A stretch of 64,000 nt of DNA from assembly GCF_044904675.1 (NCBI RefSeq), contig NZ_JADIKJ010000004.1, forward strand, positions 144,247-208,246. Reading direction: 5' to 3'. Every line of letters begins with the position of its first letter. Within the stretch, counting starts at the first letter, position 1. Origin of the DNA: Dyella_B jejuensis. Lineage in GTDB: Bacteria; Pseudomonadota; Gammaproteobacteria; Xanthomonadales; Rhodanobacteraceae. The notes under the pieces were generated by a model that was given only the letters and a program-made list of their open reading frames with translations, ran no database searches and was not told the DNA's origin. Both the position numbers and the translations under genes were made by a program. This document shows, piece by piece, positions 42,955 through 50,805 of the stretch.

Positions 42955-45752
42955 TTGCCACTCCTGCTCGTCAACGCAACATCATTGGTGCGCTCGCATG
43001 TTGCATCCATCTCTTCATAGGTCTTGGCATGCGCGCCCTTGGTGTTCGGCGCCAGATGGTAGGCGAACGAGCACGATTGCGCTGCGCCGGCGTCATCCTG
43101 CCAGCGCGCGGTCAAGCGCCCTTCCTGGTTCACCCCGCGCAGCAGGATTTGCCCGGCCTGGCCCACCACGCCTAGCGAGACGCCCTTTTCGTCGAATACC
43201 TCCGCGCCGAACGGTAGTGCTTCGCCGTCGTGCAGATGGGCGCGCACGATTAGTGTGCGGCCGCGCGAGGTCTTGAATTTCAGCATGACGATGGCGCCCT
43301 CATACGGGGCTACCTGTGCGCTGGTGGCATCGAGCTGCACGTCCAGCGGCAGCCCCTTCGGATCGATCTGGATCGTATTGAGGCTGTAAGGCATCAGGTC
43401 CGGCACGACCGCGTAACCCGAACTGCTGATCCGCGCTCCGGAGGAGTTGTTCAAGCGCGCGCCGCCTGCGCCGGGCACATAGACAATGCCTACGGTGTCG
43501 CCGAGCGGCTGGCCGAACGTAACGCCGCCCGGGTGGGCCACGATGGACCCATTGATACCGACGGACGCCTGCGAGTAGCCGCTGCCTTTGCCGTAGCTGG
43601 CGTCGAACAGGGCGTAGGGGCTGCGGTAGCCGCCGTTCACCGAACCGGTGGCGCTGCTATCCGTGCCACTGTTGTAGGAGGCCGCGGCGCCATAGTTGAA
43701 CTGGTTATCGCTACCGAAGGTGCCGTTCACGAGACCCTGGTCCTGCGAACCGGTGGCCTGGTCATGCGTGACGTTCAACGTGAAGGTCGGCGCATGCGCG
43801 CTGTGGCCCAGCGGCAAGCTGAAACTGACCATGTATTGGTTGTCGTAGCGGCCCAGCGGATCCACCGAACGTATCGCGGAGATCGAATAAGTCAGGCGGT
43901 GGAACGAATTGTTGTAGCCGACCTGGAACTGCGTATTGGTGCCCTTTTCGTTCCAGTAATCGCTGATCGAGGTGTTCGCAAACAGCGAGCCGCCACTTTG
44001 GCCCAGGCGCTGGTTAAGCGTGAGCGTAAAGCTGTTGCGCTGCAGTTCGAGCCCGCTGGAGCCGATGACCGGCACGCCGTTGAACGGATTTCCGGCCAGC
44101 GCCGCCTGTTCGGCTGGGGTGAGTACGGTCTGTTCCGAAACGCCGTCGATGGTCTGCGGTTGTACGGTCGGCGGTACATAGTTGAAGGCATTGATGCCGT
44201 GCTCGGCGTAATTGCGTGCCTGGGCCGCATCCTCGAGCGTGAGGAAGCCGCCGGTCGAATAACGGTATGCCGCGACCGAAAAGGTCGTCTGCGTTGCGGG
44301 TATGAGCTTGCTGTAAGTGATGCGCATGCTCTGTCCCGACTGCGTGCTGTAGCCCGGAATGTGCGTATTGGCTTGGGTCAGGTCTACGGCGAGCGCACCC
44401 AGGCGGGTATCGACGGCGGCGCCGACCAAGGCCGCCGCATAACCGTTGGAGCCGACAAGGCCCGCGTAGCCGGTCAGGAAATTGTTGAAACCGCGCTGCA
44501 CGGTGGCTTGCAATACGACAGGCTTGTTGGAAATGGCGGCGTTGATCAACTCGCCCGCGGCGATGTCGAAACGGGTAATGCCGGGCCGCAGCAACTGAGC
44601 TACCGAGGCATACGGAACCGAGAACGTCGATACCTGGCCGTTGGCCTCGGTGACGGTCACGTCCAGGGAGCCGCCGTAGCCGGTCGGATACAGATCGTTG
44701 ATGACGAACGGACCGGGCGACACGGTCGTCTGGTAGATCAGTACGCCATTCTGGCGGATGGCGACCTTGGCGTTGGTCTGCGCCACGCCATGAATCACCG
44801 GTGCATAGCCTTGCAACGACTGCGGCAGCATCCGGTCATCGGTACCCAATTGCACGCCGCGGATCTGGTAGCTGTCGAATACCGCGCCATCGGTGTAGCT
44901 GTCGCCGAGCGTCAAGCGGGAGCGCAGACCAGGCAGATCGCGCTGCACGTAAGCTTCGATGTTTTGCCATTGGCGCCGGGCCTGGGCGTCGCCGCTCGCC
45001 GATGTCCAGGTTACGGTGGCATCTTCACGCAACAGCCAGGGGCCGAGATTGACGCCCATGTCCAGGCCCAGGTACGTCGTGGTCTCGCTCTGGCCTTGGT
45101 TGCTGCTGTGATAACTGTTGAAGTTGTAGTTCAGCAGTCCTGCGTTGATACCGTGATCCCAGAATTGCGGATCGACGTAGCCGCGCGCGACTTCACCGAG
45201 GTACGCCTGCGGCACACTGGTATCCAGGCGAAGATTGGCCATGTCGAATGACATGGTCGCGCCCGGGATCAGGCTTGCGATGCTTACGCAGGCGGCAGGA
45301 TCTTTCAGTTGCGCGGCCACCTGGTCGGATATTTTGGCCGGATGCAGCTGCAAGATGCCCAGCAGCTTGCTATCGACGCATGGCGTGGCATTGGCTTGCG
45401 CCGAGGCCGCGGCAAAGCGCACATCGGTGCGTCCCGCCCAGGAATTATTGAGGTAAATGTCGGTGCTGTAGGTGCCGGCCAGGACCGGATTGCCATGTTC
45501 GAACCGCGACAGGTCGGTGGTGTTCTGCCCGGCGCCCGCGAGCAGGCTGCGGTCGAAATCCGCAGCGCCGCCACTGGCATAAGCAGGATCGGCCGACCCG
45601 GCGGCCGCATCGGTGGCGGCGGGAAACGCGCAGGCCACGCCACTCCATCCGCCCAACACGGCGGCAATGCCGGCGCAAAGCACGAGCGGGCGGCACGCCA
45701 CAGGCCAGCGCGGGCGTGGTGCCAGCCGGGATGTGGCGTGCCTCGCTTTCAC
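42951..45752 (-). CDS. outer-membrane fimbrial usher (FimD-like)
   Basis: Outer-membrane assembly platform of 933 residues. After a long signal peptide (to about residue 42) come an N-terminal chaperone-binding domain with FDRSLLAGAG and VLAGTYSTDIYLNNSW, and the 24-strand barrel with a plug. GPFVINDLYPTGYGGSLDVTV and YASVAQLLRPGITRFDI are usher signatures. The C-terminal domains include LPFGAEVFDEKGVSLGVVGQAG. Two C-terminal cysteines are present. It overlaps both the chaperone and the tip gene by 4 bases. Confidence 0.95.
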   Translation of the reverse strand: MKARHATSRLAPRPRWPVACRPLVLCAGIAAVLGGWSGVACAFPAATDAAAGSADPAYASGGAADFDRSLLAGAGQNTTDLSRFEHGNPVLAGTYSTDIYLNNSWAGRTDVRFAAASAQANATPCVDSKLLGILQLHPAKISDQVAAQLKDPAACVSIASLIPGATMSFDMANLRLDTSVPQAYLGEVARGYVDPQFWDHGINAGLLNYNFNSYHSSNQGQSETTTYLGLDMGVNLGPWLLREDATVTWTSASGDAQARRQWQNIEAYVQRDLPGLRSRLTLGDSYTDGAVFDSYQIRGVQLGTDDRMLPQSLQGYAPVIHGVAQTNAKVAIRQNGVLIYQTTVSPGPFVINDLYPTGYGGSLDVTVTEANGQVSTFSVPYASVAQLLRPGITRFDIAAGELINAAISNKPVVLQATVQRGFNNFLTGYAGLVGSNGYAAALVGAAVDTRLGALAVDLTQANTHIPGYSTQSGQSMRITYSKLIPATQTTFSVAAYRYSTGGFLTLEDAAQARNYAEHGINAFNYVPPTVQPQTIDGVSEQTVLTPAEQAALAGNPFNGVPVIGSSGLELQRNSFTLTLNQRLGQSGGSLFANTSISDYWNEKGTNTQFQVGYNNSFHRLTYSISAIRSVDPLGRYDNQYMVSFSLPLGHSAHAPTFTLNVTHDQATGSQDQGLVNGTFGSDNQFNYGAAASYNSGTDSSATGSVNGGYRSPYALFDASYGKGSGYSQASVGINGSIVAHPGGVTFGQPLGDTVGIVYVPGAGGARLNNSSGARISSSGYAVVPDLMPYSLNTIQIDPKGLPLDVQLDATSAQVAPYEGAIVMLKFKTSRGRTLIVRAHLHDGEALPFGAEVFDEKGVSLGVVGQAGQILLRGVNQEGRLTARWQDDAGAAQSCSFAYHLAPNTKGAHAKTYEEMDATCERTNDVALTSRSGK

Positions 45753-46498
45753 GGCGCGACGGTGCCCTTCAACGCCACGCTCGCGCCGTAATCATTGATG
45801 CTCTGGAAGTTGACCAGGCTGCCAACGGCTGGCGCCTGTTTCAATTGGCGCACCGCTACGCGCAGATCGGACATGGGCGCCACCATGCCGGGATCGACCT
45901 TGTACGAGGTGCCGTCGGCAACCAGCGAGAATTCGCTGATTGTGACGTAGTAAGGCGTGGGGTTGTGCACGATCAACGCTCCCGAGCCGGGCAGCGTCGC
46001 CGTCTTGAAGGTCAGTTCGCCGGGTGCCTTGATCGGATCACCGGCCAGCCCGTCGGGGCGATAGAAAAGTTTCAGCCGCGAGCGGATCGCCAGCTGGATG
46101 TAGTTTTTGCCCTGCAATTGCGGACCGCTCGGCTTCGGCGGAATTTCCAGCACGTTGAGCCAGAACAGCGATTCGCGATCCGTCGGCAGCGGGGTTTCGC
46201 TATGGGTAAAAAGAATGCGCAGACTCTGATCGCGGTTGGGTTCCATGCGGAACAGCGGCGGCGTGATCAGGAAAGGCGTGTTGACCTTGTCGGGTGTCGA
46301 ATCGGGCTGGCCGGCGTCGACCCATGCCTCGACCAGGGCAGGCGTCGTGTTCTGGTTGGTCAGGCGTACCGTGACCTCCCCGTCCTTGGCCGGGAAAATG
46401 ACCCGTGTTCCTGCAATGATGACGTTGGCATTGGCGCCAGGGGCGCAAAACCCCCAAATCAACAGCGCCGCGCCAAAGGTACGGACCAGCTTTTTCAT
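45749..46498 (-). CDS. periplasmic fimbrial chaperone (PapD-like)
   Basis: A 249-residue immunoglobulin-like chaperone that folds pilins by donor-strand complementation. The signal peptide ends PGANA. The conserved pilin-anchoring Arg lies in GTRVIFP and the Lys in RSRLKLFYRP, with NTPFLITPPLFRMEP and LFWLNVLEIPPKP between. The short F1-G1 loop places it in the FGS class, which assembles thick rod fimbriae. It follows the pilin gene by 92 bases and overlaps the usher by 4. Confidence 0.95.
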   Translation of the reverse strand: MKKLVRTFGAALLIWGFCAPGANANVIIAGTRVIFPAKDGEVTVRLTNQNTTPALVEAWVDAGQPDSTPDKVNTPFLITPPLFRMEPNRDQSLRILFTHSETPLPTDRESLFWLNVLEIPPKPSGPQLQGKNYIQLAIRSRLKLFYRPDGLAGDPIKAPGELTFKTATLPGSGALIVHNPTPYYVTISEFSLVADGTSYKVDPGMVAPMSDLRVAVRQLKQAPAVGSLVNFQSINDYGASVALKGTVAP

Positions 46499-46590
46499 GA
46501 TCGGGATCCCATGGCACCGCGGTGATGCCGGTAAGACACTCTGCGGCCGGCCAGGCCGGCCGCAGAGAGAAGTGGCTTACGGACAGCGGC

Positions 46591-47142
46591 TTACGGATAG
46601 GTAACGGAGTAGTACACGGAGGTGCTCACGGCACCGGCTGCCGCCTTGGTGGACGACGCCGGAACGATGTACTGGGCGAAGTAGTTCAGCGTCGCCGACG
46701 TGCTGGTGGTGGTGACTGCAGCGGTGGTGGAATTCTGCGAACCGCTGGCCGAGCCCAGGTTGATCGGCGTATTGCCGCTGTTGAGCAACTGGACTTCCAC
46801 GCCGGTAGCCGAACCGGTGTTCTTCAGGTTGCCATCGGCCTGCACGTTCGCGCCCGGCTCGAAATAGGCGCTGACGTTACCGGCGGTGCTGATGGTGCAA
46901 CCGGTGAGGGAGATCGAGAACGGCGTGTCGCCGGCGACGGCGCCGGTGGCGTTCAGCGCACTGACCGCAACGGTCGGGAGCGTGACGGCGAACGAGGAGG
47001 TGCCGCTGTTAATCGTGCAGGTGGACGAGGTGATCTTGCCGTTGATGGTGATCTGGCCGTCGGTGGCACGAGCTGCCTGCGGAGCCAGGGCCACCACGCC
47101 AACGGCGGTCAGCAGCGCAGCGGTGAGTAGGGTCTTTTTCAT
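46591..47142 (-). CDS. major fimbrial pilin (FimA-like)
   Basis: A 183-residue pilin. A signal peptide ends QAARA, then DGQITINGKITSSTCTI gives the first strand and first cysteine, and FSISLTGCTI the second cysteine. It ends VYYSVTYP, the usual terminal strand with a tyrosine before the end. Ser/Thr/Ala-rich composition is typical. AGGAA lies 6 bases before the ATG. It is first in the operon, so it should be made in largest amount. A CRP/Clp-like palindrome lies 138 bases upstream. Confidence 0.93.
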   Translation of the reverse strand: MKKTLLTAALLTAVGVVALAPQAARATDGQITINGKITSSTCTINSGTSSFAVTLPTVAVSALNATGAVAGDTPFSISLTGCTISTAGNVSAYFEPGANVQADGNLKNTGSATGVEVQLLNSGNTPINLGSASGSQNSTTAAVTTTSTSATLNYFAQYIVPASSTKAAAGAVSTSVYYSVTYP

Positions 47143-47468
47143 TGCATTTTCCTTAGGTTACGTGTGTAGGTAAGGGTGCAGCGTTCGGTAAATCGCTTGC
47201 AGTGGGCCGGGCGTTTCCCCACCCCCTTACGGGCAGGCCCACGCCTTGCACGGACAACTCAGCAACAATCACGCCAAAAGGTGATATGCATCACATTTTC
47301 ACCGGAAACCGATCGATTTCCTACACACTTCTTACACATTTTTCAGTTGACGCCTACTTTCCGCCAGAAAAAAGTGTGATCTGGTACCGAAATTTCACGA
47401 AAACACCGTCCAAAAGTGACGCGATAGGTCGGTCGCCAGCTCCCGAATAGGGCTTTCCTCCCACTTTT
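47143..47468. other. upstream region of the fimbrial operon
   Basis: Together with 47469-47546 this is a 404-base gap between the divergent fimbrial and regulator operons. No gene is supported. It holds the CRP-like palindrome at 47280-47295 and an AT-rich stretch around 47310-47400 that probably contains the pilin promoter. Confidence 0.45.
47280..47295. promoter_or_regulatory. CRP/Clp-like binding site
   Basis: GGTGA-TATGCA-TCACA matches the CRP consensus TGTGA-N6-TCACA in 9 of 10 conserved positions. It lies about 138 bases upstream of the pilin ATG. In Xanthomonadales the CRP homologue Clp controls many surface and secretion genes, so control of the fimbrial operon is plausible. Confidence 0.5.
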
Positions 47469-47486
47469 TGTCAAGCGTGCTTGACA
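47469..47486. promoter_or_regulatory. operator copy 1 of the Cro/CI-type regulator
   Basis: TGTCAAG-CGTG-CTTGACA, a perfect 7-base inverted repeat around 4 bases. It covers the -35 element of the promoter at 47481-47509. Identical arms recur at 47513-47530. Confidence 0.7.
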
Positions 47487-47509
47487 CTTCGCCTTTGCGC
47501 GCCTAGGCT
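47481..47509 (+). promoter_or_regulatory. sigma-70-type promoter of the regulator/exporter operon
   Basis: A consensus -35 TTGACA (47481-47486) is followed after exactly 17 bases by TAGGCT (47504-47509), a weak -10. Transcription would start near 47516, inside the second operator. One operator overlaps the -35 and the other the start site, a layout that suits repression. Confidence 0.55.
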
Positions 47510-47512
47510 TTC

Positions 47513-47530
47513 TGTCAAGCAAACTTGACA
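47513..47530. promoter_or_regulatory. operator copy 2 of the Cro/CI-type regulator
   Basis: TGTCAAG-CAAA-CTTGACA has the same 7-base arms as copy 1. The centres are 44 bases apart, close to four helical turns, so two dimers would sit on the same face of the DNA. Confidence 0.7.
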
Positions 47531-47546
47531 TGGTCGGGAGGGGATT

Positions 47547-47663
47547 ATGTGCGGTGTCGTGATACGAAAAGGAGCGGGTGCCTTCCGGGCAGTCCGTGGT
47601 GCTTTGGCGTTGCTGGCCATTGCGACGACAAGACCTGAGGGACGCCATGTCACGTCTGTCTGA
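47547..47663 (+). CDS. possible 38-residue leader ORF
   Basis: The first ATG after the promoter has a strong ribosome binding site (GGAGGGG, 47537-47543). It encodes MCGVVIRKGAGAFRAVRGAL followed by a short hydrophobic stretch and stops at 47663, inside the next gene. The overlap with the ATG at 47647 would couple translation of the membrane protein to this peptide. No family is recognised; it may be a leader peptide or chance. Confidence 0.4.
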   Translation: MCGVVIRKGAGAFRAVRGALALLAIATTRPEGRHVTSV

Positions 47664-48249
47664 GAAGCAATACACGCCCCGCGTGCTGGTGGCGATGATG
47701 TTCTATACCGGCTTGATGCTGCTGGCGTGGCCGCTGGTGCGAACGATGGCGAGCGTTCCCTTGAAGGTTTGCCTGGCGCTCGCCCCGGTCGTGCCGATGC
47801 TGTACGTGATCAGTCTGATGGCCCGTCGCATCCGCGATAGCGACGAACTCGAACAGCGGTTGCACCTCGTGGGACTTGGCGTCGCAACTGCCGTGCTGGG
47901 CGCGCTCAGTTTGATCGGCGGCTTCCTCAGCGCGGCTGGCATTCTCAAGCTCGATGGCGCGGTGTTGATCTGGGTGTTTCCGGTCACCGTCATTTGCTAT
48001 GGCATGACCCGCTGGCGGCTGGCGCGCGGCTACGGGGTGAATGCCGCTTGCGACGATGATGCAGCCGTTCCTCGTTACGTCTGGCTCCTGCTTGGCGGAT
48101 GTATCGGGCTTGCCACGGCGTGGTTCTCGCGCCATTCGCTCGACGATGTGCGCGTGGGCTTTCTGTGTGGAACGGGCGCTGGGCTTCTTGGCGCGGGTTT
48201 AGCCGGCGGCATTGCGCGCTGGCAGCGGCGCAGGCAGTCCCATGGCTGA
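47647..48249 (+). CDS. polytopic membrane protein of unknown function
   Basis: A 200-residue protein with about six hydrophobic segments, for example VLVAMMFYTGLMLLAWPLV, VCLALAPVVPMLYVISLMA, LVGLGVATAVLGALSLIGGF and YVWLLLGGCIGLATAWF. I recognise no catalytic motif. The ATG at 47647 has GAGGGA 6 bases upstream; a longer frame from 47578 is unlikely. It is followed 42 bases later by a Cro/CI-type regulator. Membrane protein plus small HTH protein is a common pairing, in which the membrane protein may sense a signal or control the regulator (inference). Confidence 0.75.
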   Translation: MSRLSEKQYTPRVLVAMMFYTGLMLLAWPLVRTMASVPLKVCLALAPVVPMLYVISLMARRIRDSDELEQRLHLVGLGVATAVLGALSLIGGFLSAAGILKLDGAVLIWVFPVTVICYGMTRWRLARGYGVNAACDDDAAVPRYVWLLLGGCIGLATAWFSRHSLDDVRVGFLCGTGAGLLGAGLAGGIARWQRRRQSHG

Positions 48250-48291
48250 ATGCGCAGCGCATGCCGGTGATCTGCACAGGCCAATCGCATC

Positions 48292-48489
48292 ATGAACAAC
48301 CTCGTGCGCGATTTGCGCAGCGAGCGAGGCTGGTCGCAAGCCGACCTCGCACAAAAACTGGATGTATCGCGTCAGACCGTCAACGCCATCGAGACCGGGA
48401 AATACGATCCGAGCCTGCCGCTGGCCTTCAAGATCGCACGCCTGTTCGGCATGCCGATCGAAACGATCTTCGTACCCGCAGAGGAGTGA
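48292..48489 (+). CDS. small XRE-family (Cro/CI-type) regulator
   Basis: A 65-residue protein made almost entirely of one helix-turn-helix: NLVRDLRSERGWSQADLAQK, then LDVSRQTVNAIETGKYDPSL and LAFKIARLFGMPIETIF. It belongs to the short YozG-like group, which binds DNA as a dimer. The two TGTCAAG-N4-CTTGACA dyads upstream of the operon are its most likely targets, giving autoregulation. The stop lies just before the ribosome binding site of the S33 peptidase gene, so translation is probably coupled. Confidence 0.9.
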   Translation: MNNLVRDLRSERGWSQADLAQKLDVSRQTVNAIETGKYDPSLPLAFKIARLFGMPIETIFVPAEE

Positions 48490-48496
48490 GGGCTAC

Positions 48497-50074
48497 ATGG
48501 GCTTACGGCCAAGAACCGCTTTACGTATCGTCATCGCCGTCTTCGCGATCGGCCTGCTGGCGTACCAGCATTGGCATCGTGCCGAACAGCCGGCGACGGC
48601 GGCGCCGGATGTGTCATCCATCGCCGCTCCCGCCGAAACCAGGGACGTACCGCAAACGGTACACACCTGGCGGCGCGGTGCGCTGACTTTCAGATCGTGC
48701 GAACTCGGCCGTCCCGGCAGCGGCGCCACGGTCCAGGCATGGTGCACGGTGTTCGAGGTGCCGGAAAACCGCGATGATCCGCACAGCCGTCGCATCGGCC
48801 TGAAACTGGCGATAGCGCGCAGCGATGCACAGGTGCCCGAGCCGGACATGGCGGTGTTGCTCGCCGGCGGCCCTGGCGAAGCCGCCACGGAGTCATGGGT
48901 CGTGGAAGCGCCGGCGTTCGCCGACGTGCGCAAGCATCACGATGTACTGCTGCTGGATCAGCGCGGTACCGGCGGCTCCAATCCGCTGAGCTGCAAAGGC
49001 GCCGAAAGCGCCGCCGATGAAACATCGGTCACGCTCGACATGGACAAAGTACGCAAGGAAGTCGCTGCGTGTCTTGCCGAAGTCAGCCAGAAAGCCGATC
49101 CGCGCTTCTACACCACCACCATTGCCGCGCAGGATCTGGAAGAAGTGCGCAAGGCATTGGGTTCGCCTTTGTTCGACTTGGTCGGCGTGTCGTATGGCAC
49201 GCGCATGGCCCAGCAATACCTCAGGCATTATCCTGGCGCCGTGCGCAGCGTGGTGCTCGATTCGGTCGTGCCCAACCAGGCGGTACTGGGCGAGGATTTC
49301 GCAGCCAACCTGGATAGCGCGCTGAAAAAGAATTTCGCGCAATGCCTGGCGGTGGCCGCCTGCAAGCAGCGCTTCGGCGATTCGATGCAGACGCTGTACC
49401 AGCTGCGCGACGCCCTGCGCGCCAATCCGCACGCCGTCAGCTTCCGCGATCCGCAGACGTATGAATCGGTAGTGCGTCCGCTCAGCGAATTCTCGCTCGC
49501 CAGCGTGGTACGCATGTTTGCGTACCAGCCGGAAACCGCCGCGTTACTGCCGCTGTCGATCAACGCGGCGGCGCACGGTGACGTCGGCCCATTGCTGGGA
49601 CAGGCCAAGCTGCTCAACGGCGATCTCAGCGGCGACATGAACAACGGCATGTCGATGAGCGTGATCTGCAGCGAAGACGCCGACCTGCTGCAACCGCGGC
49701 CGCAAGACCAGAACACCATTCTTGGCAATCACCTGATCGATGCGATCAAGGCGCAGTGCCAGGTATGGCCGCACGGCACGCGCCCGGCGGATTTCCACGC
49801 GCCGCTTAAAAGCGATAAGCCGATCCTGTTGTTGTCCGGCGAATTCGACCCGGTCACGCCACCCAGCTACGGCGAACAGATTTTGCCCGGCCTGAGCCAT
49901 GGCCGGCAGCTGGTGTTCAAGGGCCAGGGGCACTCGCTGCTCGGCCGCGGCTGCATGCCGCAGCTGCTGGGCAAGTTCATCGACAAGCCCGACCCCGGAC
50001 AGCTGGATGCAAGCTGCCTGGACAAGCTGGGCGACACGCCCGTATTCATCGATTTCAACGGAGCTTCGCCATGA
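48497..50074 (+). CDS. membrane-anchored S33 peptidase (alpha/beta hydrolase)
   Basis: A 525-residue alpha/beta-fold protein of the tripeptidyl/prolyl aminopeptidase group. An N-terminal hydrophobic segment (ALRIVIAVFAIGLLAYQHW) is a signal anchor. The hydrolase domain has LLAGGPGEAA (HGGPG-like oxyanion motif), LLDQRGTGGSNP, nucleophile GVSYGTRMAQQYL near residue 232, acid in SGEFDPVTP and His in GQGHSLLG. Several cysteines are typical of the periplasmic TAP-like members. It overlaps natA by 4 bases. A peptidase cotranscribed with an exporter suggests peptide processing or detoxification (inference). Confidence 0.88.
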   Translation: MGLRPRTALRIVIAVFAIGLLAYQHWHRAEQPATAAPDVSSIAAPAETRDVPQTVHTWRRGALTFRSCELGRPGSGATVQAWCTVFEVPENRDDPHSRRIGLKLAIARSDAQVPEPDMAVLLAGGPGEAATESWVVEAPAFADVRKHHDVLLLDQRGTGGSNPLSCKGAESAADETSVTLDMDKVRKEVAACLAEVSQKADPRFYTTTIAAQDLEEVRKALGSPLFDLVGVSYGTRMAQQYLRHYPGAVRSVVLDSVVPNQAVLGEDFAANLDSALKKNFAQCLAVAACKQRFGDSMQTLYQLRDALRANPHAVSFRDPQTYESVVRPLSEFSLASVVRMFAYQPETAALLPLSINAAAHGDVGPLLGQAKLLNGDLSGDMNNGMSMSVICSEDADLLQPRPQDQNTILGNHLIDAIKAQCQVWPHGTRPADFHAPLKSDKPILLLSGEFDPVTPPSYGEQILPGLSHGRQLVFKGQGHSLLGRGCMPQLLGKFIDKPDPGQLDASCLDKLGDTPVFIDFNGASP

Positions 50075-50805
50075 TCGAAGTAAAGGACCTGCACAAACAG
50101 TTTGGCGCGGTAAAAGCCGTCGACGGCGTGAGTTTCAAGGCACGCGACGGCGAGATCACCGGCCTGCTCGGGCCCAATGGCGCCGGCAAGACCACCACGC
50201 TGCGCATGCTGTACACGCTGATGCAACCCGATAGCGGGCAGGTGCTGGTCGACGGCATCGACGTGGCGCGCGATGCGCAGTCGGTGAGGCGCCGGCTGGG
50301 CGTATTGCCGGATGCGCGCGGCCTGTATAAGCGGCTCACCGCGCGCGAAAACATCGATTACTTCGCGCGGCTGCAAGGCATGGACAGCGCTTTGATCCGC
50401 AGCCGCCGCGAACAGCTGATCGCCGCGCTGGACATGGCCGATATCGCCGATCGCCGCACCGAAGGGTTCTCGCAAGGCCAGCGCGTCAAGACCGCCATTG
50501 CGCGCGCGCTGGTGCACGATCCCCGCAACGTGATCCTGGACGAGCCCACCAACGGCCTGGACGTCATGGCCACGCGCGGCCTGCGCCAGTTCATGCGCAG
50601 GCTGAAAGAGGAAGGGCGCTGCGTGTTGTTCTCCAGCCACATCATGCAAGAGGTCGCCGCGCTGTGCGATCGCATCGTGGTGATCGCGCACGGCCGCGTG
50701 GTGGCCGACGAAACCCCCGACGCGCTGCGCGCGCAAACCGGCGAGGCCAACCTGGAAGATGCCTTCGTGAAGATCATCGGCAGCGAAGAAGGACTGGCGG
50801 CATGA
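50071..50805 (+). CDS. natA: ABC transporter ATPase NatA
   Basis: A 244-residue nucleotide-binding subunit. Walker A is GPNGAGKTT near residue 38, the Q-loop region reads LGVLPDARGLYKRLTARENI, the signature is FSQGQRVKTAIA (S-Q-G-Q instead of S-G-G-Q), and Walker B is NVILDEPTNGLD. LPDARGLYKRLT is characteristic of the NatA branch, which exports Na+ or acts in stress defence in Bacillus. It overlaps both neighbours by 4 bases. Confidence 0.92.
   Translation: MIEVKDLHKQFGAVKAVDGVSFKARDGEITGLLGPNGAGKTTTLRMLYTLMQPDSGQVLVDGIDVARDAQSVRRRLGVLPDARGLYKRLTARENIDYFARLQGMDSALIRSRREQLIAALDMADIADRRTEGFSQGQRVKTAIARALVHDPRNVILDEPTNGLDVMATRGLRQFMRRLKEEGRCVLFSSHIMQEVAALCDRIVVIAHGRVVADETPDALRAQTGEANLEDAFVKIIGSEEGLAA

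Noticed and set aside
43533..45251. Plus-strand open frame of 572 codons
   Set aside because: Antisense to the usher; no recognisable domain and typical shadow composition.
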